Part shown: positions 49,601 through 58,360 of the stretch, one piece after another | Layout: every line of letters starts with the position of its first letter | Position numbering within the stretch: position 1 is the stretch's first letter | Assembly: GCA_031763025.1 (NCBI GenBank) | Contig: JASSKH010000003.1 | Coordinates: forward strand, 7,120,718-7,184,717 | DNA: 64,000 nt | Direction of reading: 5' to 3' | From: Macrocystis pyrifera | Lineage: Eukaryota; Sar; Phaeophyceae; Laminariales; Laminariaceae | Program-made: the position numbers and the translations under genes | Notes under the pieces: model-generated | Told to the model about the DNA's origin: nothing | The model's input: only the letters and a program-made list of their open reading frames with translations | The model's database searches: none

Positions 49601-50485
49601 AAATGCGAATAATTCTTCCGGGGATGAGCTGCTGCTGTTATTGCTGCCGCATTGATGCCTAGCTTTTACTTGATATGGCTTTTGGTGTAGATTCGAAAGT
49701 AGTGTATACGAGGTATATATGTGTCAAGATATGCCGCAGATCTACGTCAGGTCGTACTGGTGGAACCTTATTTGAAGAATTTTTCAGCAAGAAGTTATAT
49801 ATGGTTCAGAAGCATATCCACTTTTTGATAGAGTTTTCAGCAAGAAATTATTTTGGTTCAGACACACGTGTGTATCTGTTTTGCTTTCGGCACCCGAGCG
49901 AAATGAGTAAGTACAAGAATGTTCATATTGAATTCTCGTGCTATTCCTAGGGCAGGAGTCGTAGTATTGTTTATGAGGTACCTGGTATGTCGTGATAGAT
50001 ATGCAAAGAGGTCCATATGATGTCAGGTCACCGCGAATATGTACCTAGTTGTACAGTACTGCTGTACCGTGGTCATAGGACGCACGTATGGGATATATGC
50101 ATTTCTTGTGTTTTTTTATTATGTTGTTGTCGTTTACTTCGATAAAAACGTTTCTTCCGAACACAACAGCAACAACAAACTCAAAGGAAGGAGGGTGTTC
50201 GATCCTCCATTGTATCAGTACAAAATAGAAAGAAGGTGGCTGGCTCCCAAAACCCTTCTGATCGATATCTTCATGCTGTATTCGTATACCTACACAGAAG
50301 GGTGAAACCGAAACTCATCAAGCGTATGCACTGGCAACTCACCGCGCGGCCAGCGCCCACTTAAAGGCCGGGGGCGAGGCGCCGTAATTGGTCAGGAAGT
50401 ACTCCGTCACAAGTGACCCAACGAAGCTCGTCGCTCCAAACACCACGATGTCGTAGTATGGTTTTGGCTTCGCACTCGCCGCCAT
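34678..50485 (-). CDS. saccharopine dehydrogenase-like oxidoreductase, copy B (complete)
   Basis: Nine exons on the minus strand: 50343-50485, 48063-48195, 46013-46210, 43604-43704, 42730-42908, 40192-40304, 36650-36761, 35626-35777 and 34678-34830. They join in one frame of 1284 nt, giving about 427 aa, the usual length for SCCPDH-like proteins. Domains: Rossmann motif VVFGATSFVG near residues 14-23, VGPYGRYG near 98-105, a hydrophobic segment in exon 7 (about 294-316), PGEGPS at the start of exon 8, and a C-terminal helix ending VLEE. Exons 2, 3, 4, 6, 7 and 8 are equal in length to those of copy A; exons 1 and 5 differ by 6 and 3 bases. Intron 4 again has a GC donor. In exon 3 about 53 of 66 residues match copy A, but the signature reads CGFNSTPA rather than CGFDSIPA, and CDLTGE reads CDLAGE. 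The frame is intact, so it may be a diverged working paralogue. Substrate unknown; probably a membrane-associated NAD(P)-dependent oxidoreductase (inferred). Confidence 0.9.
35885..35995. repeat. GACA-rich microsatellite in intron 7 of gene B
   Basis: Runs of GACAGACAGACA mixed with GATAGACA, ACACAGACAGAC and GACGGACGGA. The matching part of copy A lacks the run, so it is copy-specific. Confidence 0.85.
38155..38829 (+). mobile_element. LINE 3' fragment (ORF2 C-terminal tail)
   Basis: The open frame 38281-38829 begins TRCESIETTIRKRRLFFAGG, continues RLPSRVMFG and ends in a basic, RG-rich tail. This is the typical end of ORF2 of apurinic-endonuclease LINEs, after the reverse transcriptase. 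A (GGGA)n run at 38158 precedes it. No reverse transcriptase core is present in the window, so the copy is 5'-truncated. It is on the plus strand inside intron 6 of minus-strand gene B. Confidence 0.75.
39100..39235 (+). mobile_element. second, shorter LINE 3' end
   Basis: GCAGACAGGGTAGCAAGGTA and TGCTACTCGTACCATAAACTG repeat the end of the fragment at 38791-38870 (GCAGACAGGGTAGCAAGATA, ACTACTCGTACCACCAACTG). Strong 5' truncation; same family, same orientation. Confidence 0.65.
39311..39662. repeat. dispersed 0.35-kb repeat, copy 1
   Basis: Starts GTGTCTGCCAGATCCCCTGC, T-rich middle, then ATGTGTATGTCGTGCCTGCC, TATCTCTCTAGGATTGAAG and a close GTCGACGGGTAGAAAGAACG, GTTTAATGTG. Highly similar to 48487-48826. 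It could be a non-autonomous retroelement end or SINE; no coding content. Confidence 0.8.
40335..41030 (-). mobile_element. stack of poly(C)-tailed repeats, three heads and one long body
   Basis: Three units begin with separate G-runs at about 40345, 40425 and 40523, each followed by GTACTCAT or GTGCTCAT, GTCGTATGACCATAGA-type and CATCCCTACAA sequence. The first two are short; the third runs through the whole core and distal part to ACAGCGTCGTCGCCAACCGA near 41000. All share the poly(G) end and differ at the other end. Intron 5 of gene B. Confidence 0.8.
41038..41170 (-). mobile_element. diverged subfamily of the poly(C)-tailed repeat, copy a
   Basis: G-run, GTACTCATTCGTTGTTCGTC, TTTGACCATTGACCACGCAC and TTCCGAGACGG. 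Matches the copy at 46262 better than the main family but keeps the same layout. Confidence 0.55.
41468..41740. repeat. purine-rich simple sequence
   Basis: Long A/G-rich stretch of GAGAGAGAGCGAGA, AGAGACAGGCAGACAGG and GAGGGGAGAGATAGACAG in intron 5 of gene B. Predicted peptides from it are low complexity. Confidence 0.7.
42909..43603 (-). other. intron 4 of gene B
   Basis: Homologous to intron 4 of gene A at several blocks near both ends. It lacks the (AGC)20 run and instead has a run of about 19 G at 43047-43062, interrupted by few bases. GC donor on the right side. Confidence 0.6.
43598..43609 (-). other. GC-type 5' splice site of gene B intron 4
   Basis: Exon 4 of copy B ends GGTATAAG followed by GCAAGT on the minus strand, the same arrangement and phase as copy A, although the codon before it has changed. 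Retention in both copies supports it as a real GC-AG intron rather than a sequencing error. Confidence 0.75.
45106..45240. mobile_element. 0.135-kb foldback element with CAGGTATACCTGA-type ends
   Basis: Left arm TCAGGTGTGCCTGACCACC...GGCCAAAATCAGT and right arm ACTGATTTTGGCTCGAAAAG...GGTATACCTGA are inverted over about 36 bases. A half copy (CTGATTTTGGCTCAAACGG, ATCAGGTATACCTGA) lies at 45939-45985. MITE-like, non-coding, intron 3 of gene B. Confidence 0.7.
46262..46400 (-). mobile_element. diverged subfamily of the poly(C)-tailed repeat, copy b
   Basis: GGGGAGGGGCGCACTCATTT, TTTGACCATTGACCAAGCAT and TTTCGAGACGGCGCGCCG; sister of the copy at 41038. Intron 2 of gene B. Confidence 0.5.
48487..48826. 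repeat. dispersed 0.35-kb repeat, copy 2
   Basis: GTGTCTGCCACACCCCTTGC start, ATGTGTATGTCGTGCCTGTC, TATCTCTCTAGGATCGAAG and the same GTTTAATGTG end as copy 1, same orientation. It has a short extra stretch (GTCCACTGTGCTTACTGC). Intron 1 of gene B. Confidence 0.8.
49105..49400 (+). other. unidentified protein-like fragment, copy 1 of an inverted pair
   Basis: A plus-strand reading at 49275-49360 gives KYEKELCSAYVGRKDGYKG then PSLRDLSTATSTRQ. Its complement recurs at 50645-50760 with ELCSAYVGRNDGYKGPSLHDL. DNA identity of the shared stretch is high. A reading just upstream (SPQADYEDFQNRPDQ, 49175-49213) is followed by a GTAAGG donor-like site. Family not recognised; it could be a duplicated host exon or part of an element. 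Confidence 0.45.
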
Positions 50486-50559
50486 ACGAGCAGTAGTAGC
50501 AGTATACCTGGTATACTTAATTATAGTACTTATAGCGGCGTGGTTTTCTTGGTAGGTGA

Positions 50560-50760
50560 ATATCTCCGATCCCTATTGTAGCACCTGCGCTCGTCGTTCG
50601 TACCGATGTAGTCGCGAAGGCGTCGCAGTGTCGAAGTCGCGGAGAAGTCGCCGTTTGATGAGGTCGTGTAGCGAGGGTCCCTTGTAGCCGTCGTTACGGC
50701 CGACGTAAGCCGAGCAGAGTTCTTCGTTGATATTTAGCAAGGAGATGCTAGAGCTAGTCT
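50560..50760 (-). other. unidentified protein-like fragment, copy 2 of an inverted pair
   Basis: Minus-strand reading ELCSAYVGRNDGYKGPSLHDL, then IKRRLLRDFDTATPSRLHRY. It is 75 bp upstream of the gene B start codon, so it may overlap that gene's promoter. Family not recognised. Confidence 0.45.
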
Positions 50761-50889
50761 GACTCGGTGGGGAGGACTTTTTGTCACCCCAGAGTCTGCA
50801 ACGGATAATCTCCCGATAGCTATCTCCCGGGAACGGGTCAACACCGTCAATGACGTGAGACCGCTCGTGACCCGAGATTTGATGTTGCT

Positions 50890-51039
50890 TGGCCGGCGAC
50901 GTGTCCTTCGCGCGTGCGTGTTACGAGATCTACGATATCTCCGACCCTGGCTTCTACATCGCCCCCCTCTTTATTCCCCTCAAGCCCATCTTAGCTAGGG
51001 ATGGTCTTGTGGCGGTCATCGGGAAGATGACTAGTTAGC
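50890..51039 (+). other. short protein-like reading ending in a stop
   Basis: LAGDVSFARACYEIYDISDP, then GFYIAPLFIPLKPILARDGL, VAVIGKMTS and a TAG. The composition (hydrophobic, few rare residues) looks coding, but no start, splice partner or family was identified. It may be the last exon of an unrecognised gene or debris. Confidence 0.3.
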
Positions 51040-51799
51040 AAGCAGGGTGCTAATAATCGGACCGAGACACAGCAGCCTTCACATGCGTGCATCCACTCCT
51101 TATAGACGATGCGTTGAGCAAACACGGGGCAAACACCGGTCCGGCGAAGATGCATACATTTTCAAGCTTACATGCTGACAGCCTATGCTGAAGTTGCTTG
51201 GTAATTCCAAACTTTATCTCAACGCACTAATTCCGTGTGGCCACACGTACTATGGGTGCGCTCCCGTGGTCGCTGTTCTGAGAACCACGGGCAGCCGAAC
51301 CTTAAGTATTGTTTATCGTGATTTGTTGGGCGGTCACGCAAGGTCGACTTGGTTGATCTAAATGCATCAACTGGTGACTTCGTTTTAAGCGGGGCAGAGT
51401 CGCGTGGCTCCCATTCCCCGTGTGTGTGGGCTTTGTTTCGAACAATTTTTTCGTGACAAGACAGTGGAATTGCTGTTTTGTCCATAACTCAGTGTGGGCT
51501 TGGGCATGAATTGTCATGTTTCTTACAGCCTTCTACCGTTGGGCACAACAATTTTCTTTGCGTCTCTCCTTGCCCTGGCTATTCCTACCAGAATGCCGGT
51601 TAGAGTGCCCGCCAGATCATACTAGACACACGTGTATTTGCCATGTCTGATGGTGCTACTCTCATCACCGTTGTTAACCCTTACGCCTACAGCTGAGTCA
51701 ACTGTGTTTGCCAACTTGTTCGTGATTTGTTTACGCCGCGGAGCGTTGAGTACTTGTTTAGCGCTGTCTCAACTTGTGCTCATCCCTCGCCTACTTTAC
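51040..51799. other. no recognised feature
   Basis: Mixed sequence between the unidentified fragments and the gypsy fossil. No gene, RNA or repeat recognised. A long terminal repeat of the neighbouring fossil was looked for by eye and not found. Confidence 0.4.
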
Positions 51800-54130
51800 G
51801 CTTCCGTTTCCCGATAGAAGAGACGGGGGGCGAAGAAGGTGGGGTTATCGCGAGTTGCAACCCTTTCTGGGTTCGGTATGCCGCGATTAATTCGTGACAT
51901 TGGGGTATATCGTCTGCGCGATACTCGAGGTCCGACTCCGGGTCGTACCCTCGAAGCCTCAGACGGTATTTGTAGTTGTGGGGGCTTTCCTGCCAGGCCC
52001 ACGTCTATGGTCTACTACCCTGTCTACGAAATAGGACTCAATTTTAGGTTGAGCCTCGTCTGGATGGTCCAATGCAGGTAGGGGTATTGGTTTCCCCAAA
52101 AACAATTCCGCATGTTTCTCAAATTGAGGTGCTGGCGGTGTTTCCCGTCTAAGGTAGGGCTTTATGTGGGCAACGTAGTGTGTCGTTCGTAAGTCGTACT
52201 CTATATACCACAGGTGATACTTGTGAGCAGACGGCATACGGTCCTCGCCATGGTAGCAGCAGTTTTGGGTTGGGATCATCCGCGTCCTGGTATGGTTTGT
52301 ACACGAGTACTTCCTGTCCAGGTTTTAACACGGGGTACGATTCGAGTTTGCTTTTATTTTCTGCTTGTTTGTCTGCATGCTCGGTAAGGTTTCGGCGTGC
52401 GAGTTCGAAAGCGATCTGCAAAATTTTCCGCGTGTTTTGTGCGAATTCTCCGGTATCTGCTGTTCTTCCTACATGAGGAATCCCGAGAGTTGAATCGACT
52501 GGAAGTCGAGGTTGTTGCCCGAACATCCAGAAAAATGGCGTCTCATGCATCGTCGCACAAAAACTAGTGTTGTAAGCTAATTGGACGAACGGTAACAGTG
52601 ACGCCCAGTTGCTTTGATCTATCGCGCTATGCATGGTCAGCATGTTGTGCATGGTGGGGTGTACGCGTTCTGATACTAAATTGCCCTGAGGTCGATACGG
52701 AGTCGTTCGGATGTTTTTGTATCCGAGAATATGTTGCAGCTGGTATATTACCTTGTTTTCAAATTCGGGGCCTTGATCTAAGTGCAAGGTCTCTGGTGGA
52801 CCGAAAATGCTAACTATTCGTTCGATGATAGCCCGGGCTACTGTGTCGACCGCCTTATCACGTACCGACAACAGCACTGCAAAACGTGTCAGATGGTCCA
52901 TCATCGATAGAACATTTTTACATTCGATCCTCGCGGCTTGAGTTGATACCGACTTGTACTCTACCAAGTCAACCGATATACTTTGGAACGGCCGTTCGAC
53001 AGGTAAATGGCCTGTCGGGAATTTGGGTCTGACGTGTGCTGTTTTTCGTCGTTGGCAAGCTTGGCACTTTTCGCACCAATCTCGCACGTCGCGGCTTATC
53101 GTAGGTCACAAATATTTCAGGCGGATTTTATTGTAAGTCGGTCTGGATGCGAGGTGTTCTCCTGACATGACGTGGTCGTGGTACGCGTGCAGAATTAGAC
53201 CGACAAGGGCTTCTGGTACTACCAACTGATCGCGAAAGGTGCTTCTTTTTCGAAGGTGTCCCGGAAGGTACGATTCGAATAACATTCCGTCTTGTACTGA
53301 ATAATATGACATGGTTGTTTTCGTTTCTTTCTCGGGTAAGGGCGCGAATGCGTGCTGAATGTAGTCAATGTACGGGCCGTACTCTGCTGCTTGAGCTGAG
53401 CGGAGTTTTTCTTGATCGACGGACATGAAAACATTGGTCGCGCTCGCGAATACTGACTTCACACTAAAAAGCTCTCTATCGCTGCGTACTGGCTCTAGAT
53501 TAGCCAGTTTGTCGGCGGAAACCTGATATGGGCGGGGAGTTCGCGCTGTTTGTAGTTTAGGGTCATCTGGTACATTCCGGCAAATGGGTGCAAGGGACGG
53601 CTCAGCGATTTTTAGCTGATGCTCAAAACGTGAACATTTGTGAAAGCGTGTCCGGCACGACATGCAGCTCACCGGGTTAGAGTTGGACGGTGAAATCATA
53701 CGACTGTAATTTGATCGCCCAGCGTGTTAACATGTTCGATGTGTCTTGCATTGAGTATAGGTACCGTAGTGCCGCGTGATCCGTCACACATACAAAGTGT
53801 CGTCCCCATAAATAGGGTCGCAGTTCTGTATTGCCAACACAACAGCGTAACATTCTTTGAGCATAACGGAGCACTCTCTCCTCCTGCAGGCGTGCTCGAT
53901 GCCTGCTGTGCGCCCTGCCTCCTGTGCGCCCTGCCTCCCAGCAGAGGACACCCTCTTGCTCCTCGTCCTGCCACTCATTGAGGTATTGACGGTCGCTGGT
54001 TGCGAGACTCAAGCAATCTAGGCAATTCCCATTGCCGCGGGGGGTGCCTGAAAGAGCAGGCCCTATCTTTCTATGATCACGGAAGGCTTTTTTTGCGCAG
54101 GAAATGTGCAAAATTCCAAAATTCAAAAAT
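51800..54130 (-). mobile_element. Ty3/gypsy (chromodomain type) retrotransposon fossil
   Basis: Minus-strand remains, in order from 54.13 kb downward: an RNase H part, a spacer, the zinc-binding and catalytic core parts of an integrase (the clearest section, about 52.15-53.09 kb), and a chromodomain-like tail near 51.85-52.1 kb. Order and integrase type place it in Ty3/gypsy, probably a chromovirus. Gag, protease and reverse transcriptase are not seen and no LTR pair was found, so it is a fragment. It is broken, with a small handful of interruptions. Moderate decay suggests neither very fresh nor very ancient; without LTRs it cannot be dated. Confidence 0.85.
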
Positions 54131-55728
54131 TCAAAAATTCAAAATTTAAAATTCTGTAATGGGCCAAGTTCCCATAAGAACCATCATGACAACTTACGTA
54201 CGGAAACCCCCAACGACGTGTCCTCGAGGTCGAGGATGTCTCACGTCTCAGGGATTCTCGTCGACGGTAACCCACCGACCAGAGGTACCGTAGCCCTGGC
54301 GTCAAGCCAGCTCGTAGAGGCACCCGGTGGGTAGGTCTTCGATGACGTTTTCTCAACACCAAGAAGCTCCAATACCAAGAGGTGCCCTCGTCCTGTCCCC
54401 ATATCCTCGACGCAGTTATACAATATCGAGAAGATCATATACGGCTAAGTGTCATCTATTCCAGGATACTCGATGAGGCAGTCACCCCATCGAGAAGATC
54501 CTATACGGGAAGTGTTTCCTACCGCCAGAGCGGAGAGCACTACCAGTATTGTCTCTTTGTCTGTCCACACGCTGAAAGGGAGACTAGTCGTGTTCCCATG
54601 TAAACTCAGATCCACTGGGTCGGCGGACCACTGTCGGGGTTGTGAGCTGTGCTCACCCCCCCTTTCTGGTCACTCTTGTCCTATCTCCTGTTGTCCAAGC
54701 CCCACACGAAGCTTGCCATACTGCGGCTGCTCTCACGTGTGGATTCCGACGCTTACCGTTCTGGAGTCGTGGTGTTCGTAACACCCGTGTACGACGTAGC
54801 GAATAGGAACCAAGTGAATATCAGTGGCGTCGACGGCAGGACAAATCTAAATTCCAAAATTCCAACAACAAAAAAGAAGTGAATAGGCCGCAGAGAGGAG
54901 AGAGCGGTGAAAGGGGACGAAAGAACGACTTCGGATATATACAGCAGTAATAGCTCCGGAGTTGACGCCAGCGAGAAGAAGAGGAGGTTCGTGCTGGTCA
55001 GCGGGCGTTGCATAAGACGCTGCATGGAGCAAGTACACGAACGATCGATCGACGAGTGGTTGGTGATGAGAGCCAGTCGCACTCGCATCATGCTTCATGA
55101 TTTTTCTTGTGTTATTTTTTGTTATAGTTCGTTTCAGCACCCGATTTAGTTTTGGGTAACTATTACCTTGGTATAGCGCACAACACAGGGGGTACATTGT
55201 GCTGATTTACGACTTGCAAACGGGGTGCTGGCGGCAGAAGCTGCCGATTATTGCGGGGGAGCATAGTAATCGGGACCAAATATATTTAATAATTCAATTA
55301 AATTAATATTCGTACTGAAAACTTCTAGACCTGTCCAGGGATACAAGGTGTCCCGCATCCTTAATATTAACACCCGCTATTATTGCTCCCGATTTTTTTC
55401 GCTGTTTCGACACATAGGGGCGTACGACAAAAAGACAAATCGACACTCACACACTTCTAACAGGACTTGAACAGGATCATAATATGAAGAAAAAAAATTG
55501 TTTGGGGGGGTGGAGGATTTCTGGACGAATCTACGAAAAAAGTTTTTTCAGACTTTTTTTACTTGGTTTTGGTATGGTACCCCCCCCCCCCCCCCCGCGT
55601 GTAACTGTTTTGAACTCGGAAACGTAGAACGAGAGGGAGAACACCTTCGAGTCACTCTAAAGCCGAAAGCGAGCATGGAGTGGCAGAGGATAGAGACAAA
55701 ATAAGTGTCGACACATGGGTTAGAAGAC
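54131..55728. other. spacer right of the gypsy fossil
   Basis: Contains an A/T run of AAAATTCAAAAATTCAAAA at 54117-54150 and a degenerate MITE relative at 55247. Pieces at 54390-54520 repeat short motifs (CTATACGG, GAGAAGATC). Homopolymers: C16 near 55579. No gene recognised. Confidence 0.4.
55247..55395. mobile_element. diverged relative of the TTACGGGGG MITE family
   Basis: Begins ATTATTGCGGGGGAGCATAG and continues GGGACCAAATATATTTAA, echoing copy 4, but the right end is rearranged (TATTATTGCTCCCGATT). Probably a degraded copy or sister subfamily. Confidence 0.4.
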
Positions 55729-55844
55729 TATTACGGGGGACCGTAGTAAATAGGACCAAATATTGTTGGTAAAAATATAGAAATATGCGGGTGTTTGTGT
55801 GTTCCGTAGGTCCTACCAGGTATTAACTATGGTCCCCCGTAATA
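55729..55844. mobile_element. TA-flanked MITE with TTACGGGGG termini, copy 4
   Basis: TA, TTACGGGGGACCGTAGTAAA at the left and TATGGTCCCCCGTAA, TA at the right. The centre is inverted relative to copies 1-3 (GGACCAAATATTGTTGGTAA), so it lies in the opposite orientation. Confidence 0.85.
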
Positions 55845-56094
55845 GGATGGAGAGTATGTATATCTATTGGAATAGCGAAACTAAGACGTAGTCCTAGGGT
55901 ATGGGGAGGCAGGAGACAGCAAGTGGCTCAAAGGGAATGGAGGGGAACCATAGGGGCGCAGAGCAAGCAGGCAAGAACAGGAACGGAAACAGAAACAATG
56001 CTCAAAGAAAAGATATAACAGAAAAACTCGTAGCGACAACGGAGAAGGAACAACAGGTAAGACTATAGAACGGATAGTGAAACGAAAAAAGGAG

Positions 56095-57480
56095 GCTGAG
56101 AATAGAATCATGGAACGTGTGTGGGTTCGCAACGGAAGAGCGCAAAATAATCGAAATTGCCAAACAACTAAGTAAGCGCGACCTAGACATAGTGGTAATT
56201 CAAGAGTCGTGGAGAAAGAAAGAGGGAGGGGAGATAGGATGCAAAGTTGGAGAGTACGCATGGATAAGGAAAAAGAGGGAGAAAGGACAGAATAGCAAGA
56301 ATAGCGGGGCGGGGGGTGTGGGGTTCCTAGTCAAAGAATACCTGTGTGACATAATAGAGGTGGTCAAAGACACTGAATTCGACGAAATCATATGGATAAT
56401 AAGGTACGAGGGGAGCGGAGAGCGAAATACTACTTCTTAGGAAACATTTATATGCCCCCAGAATCGAAGAACACGATAAAAGATATACTACTGTGGAAGT
56501 TCGGAGAAGTAGCAGTAGATGTACAGAAGTACAAAGGAGGCAAGAAGAAGTAGTACTAGTGGGAGATTTTTAGTTCAAGTTGGGAAGGCAAGCAAACTGA
56601 ATGAGAAAATTGGACAATATGGGGAAGTAACAAACAATGAGAATGGAGAAGAGATGTTGAAGCTCCTCAAGCACAACGAGATGAAAACGATGAAGGACAG
56701 AGTAAAAAAGGCAGAACCGGAATGGACTAGACAGTGCATACAAAAGGGAGAACGCTCTATCCTTGACTTTATAGTAGTAGAAAATGGAAGTGGCGAAGAA
56801 ACGGAACTACATGTATGCGCAGCGGACGTAGGAACTACGGATCTCTGTCTAATATGGACGGACAGTCAAGAGACGAGAGTTATCAAACATAGACAAGGTA
56901 GGAAATTCCACCGATGGAGAGAATAGATAAACTAGAAGTAAGAGAGAAGCGGGAAGAGTTCCAAGAAGAGATGGCCAAAAATGCAAAGCAATTTTCCGAG
57001 CTGTTGGAAAGAATAGGTACGACAAAAGGAATGATATAGAGGGATGATGCAGGAGCTAGGATAATAAAGGATAGGAGCAGTTGGCCAAGAGCACAGCAAG
57101 TAAAGTAGTAGGGAAGAGGTTGGTAGTATGCAACAGAGCAGTAAAACGGTGGGATGAGGAAGTGAAAGAGGCTACAAGAGCAAGAAGAAAGGCACACGCA
57201 AGGTATACATCGAGTAAAACTGCGGCATGGTGGGAGGAATATGCTATAGCTAGAAGGGAAGTAAAAGATATGTGGTAGAGAAGAAGAAGAAAGGGATATG
57301 GAAAGACATAGTAACTAAAACGAATGAAGACTTTGAGGGAGGGATGAAGCGGATGTGGGTAGAGATTAAAGGGGTACTTGGCAAACAAGCAGGAGAGGCA
57401 GACACGGGAATAGCTACTCTAAGAGCACAGAGCGGTAAAATGGTTAGTAATTCGAAGGGGAAAAGGAAAGTACTATTAAT
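56095..57480 (+). mobile_element. LINE 5' fragment: AP-endonuclease domain and linker
   Basis: Starts RIESWNVCGF, then LDIVVIQESWR, GGVGFLV, GNIYMPPES, GKASKLNEKIG, GERSILDFIVV and VCAADVGTTDLCLIWTD, the ordered blocks of an APE-type endonuclease (the final DHCLI block has Leu for His). A charged linker follows (KLEVREKREEFQEEMAKNAK at 56930, WWEEYAIARREVK at 57228). It stops before the reverse transcriptase. The reading is interrupted by several stops and frameshifts. Plus strand; it may belong to the same family as the 3' fragment at 38.2 kb, though no overlap allows a test. Confidence 0.8.
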
Positions 57481-57483
57481 AAT

Positions 57484-57546
57484 GAGGCGCGCGAAGCGCG
57501 CAGCGCCAGCCTTTTTTTTCTTGGTTCCAAGAAAAAAAGCCTCTTA
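57484..57546. repeat. GC-rich palindrome followed by a T/A hairpin
   Basis: GCGCGCGAAGCGCGC is a perfect short palindrome around GAA. It is followed by CTTTTTTTTCTTGG, TT, CCAAGAAAAAAAG, a stem of about 14 bases with a two-base loop, bounded by GAGGC and GCCTC. It lies right after the LINE fragment and might mark the truncation junction or a small foldback element. Confidence 0.7.
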
Positions 57547-57839
57547 ATAACGGCTCGGACACGAGGGTAGGGTACCTTGTTTTGAGTTTCTCTGTATGTG
57601 TGTGTGGGTGTGTGTGATTCAACATTTTTGGGGGCTACGTTTGACCACCGCGCTCGACTCACACGGCACCGGTTCCAGTCCCGGCGGGTTCTGTGCACGC
57701 ACACACACAAAAGAGACTTCCTCGTGCTGGTGCGGTGGTAGGTCATTCACAGTAGGTCGAGCTAGGTGCGGCAACGTATGTAGGCACATGTTGTAAAAAA
57801 AAAGACGTAACGGTTTTGTGCCAGCTGTCACAGAGTGTG

Positions 57840-58265
57840 CTTGTCGACACCAGGCATACTGGGCCCGTCCACAGCAGCTCATCCACAGCAGCCCACATAA
57901 GGCAGACTGTGCCTGTCTACAGCAGGCACACTGGGCCTGTACACAGCAGTCCACAGCAGGCAGACTGAGCCTGTCCACAGCAGACAAACTGGGCCTGTCC
58001 ACAGCTAGCTCGTCAGGTCTACCCGCCTACTCATGAACACGACAGGAGGCAGACTGCTCCTCCTGTCGACAGCAGGCATACTGGGCCCGTCGACAGCAGT
58101 CCACAGAAGGCAGACTGTGCCTGCCGACAGCAGGCACATACTGGGCCTGTCCACAGCAGTCCACAGCAGACAGACTGGGCCTGTCCACAGCAGTCCACAG
58201 CGGACATATTGGGCCTGTCCACAGCTCGTCAGGTCCACCCGCCTACTCATGAACACGACAGGGCT
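57840..58265. repeat. minisatellite of CTGGGCCTGTCCACAGCAG units
   Basis: About 14 imperfect units of 20-35 bases built from CTGGGCCTGTCCACAGCAG and TCCACAGCAGGCAGA. The block CTCGTCAGGTC-ACCCGCCTACTCATGAACA occurs at 58010 and again at 58227, showing a higher-order duplication of about 217 bp. It precedes the Helitron. Confidence 0.9.
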
Positions 58266-58360
58266 TCTTTGCTGTAGATGCCCATTTATTTCTTTCAAAA
58301 ATCTATTCTGTTTTTTGTTATTTTGTTAATAAACAAGAAGAGGATTCTGTCAAATAACTC

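Larger units (their letters stand above)
46211..50342 (-). other. introns 1 and 2 of gene B
   Basis: Intron 2 (46211-48062) contains a short poly(C)-family relative at its right end; 46400-48000 shows no gene (a 64-codon reading at 46867 has no support). Intron 1 (48196-50342) contains the 0.35-kb repeat, an AT-rich stretch at 49400-50200 and the first fragment of the inverted pair at 49.1-49.4 kb. Confidence 0.5.
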
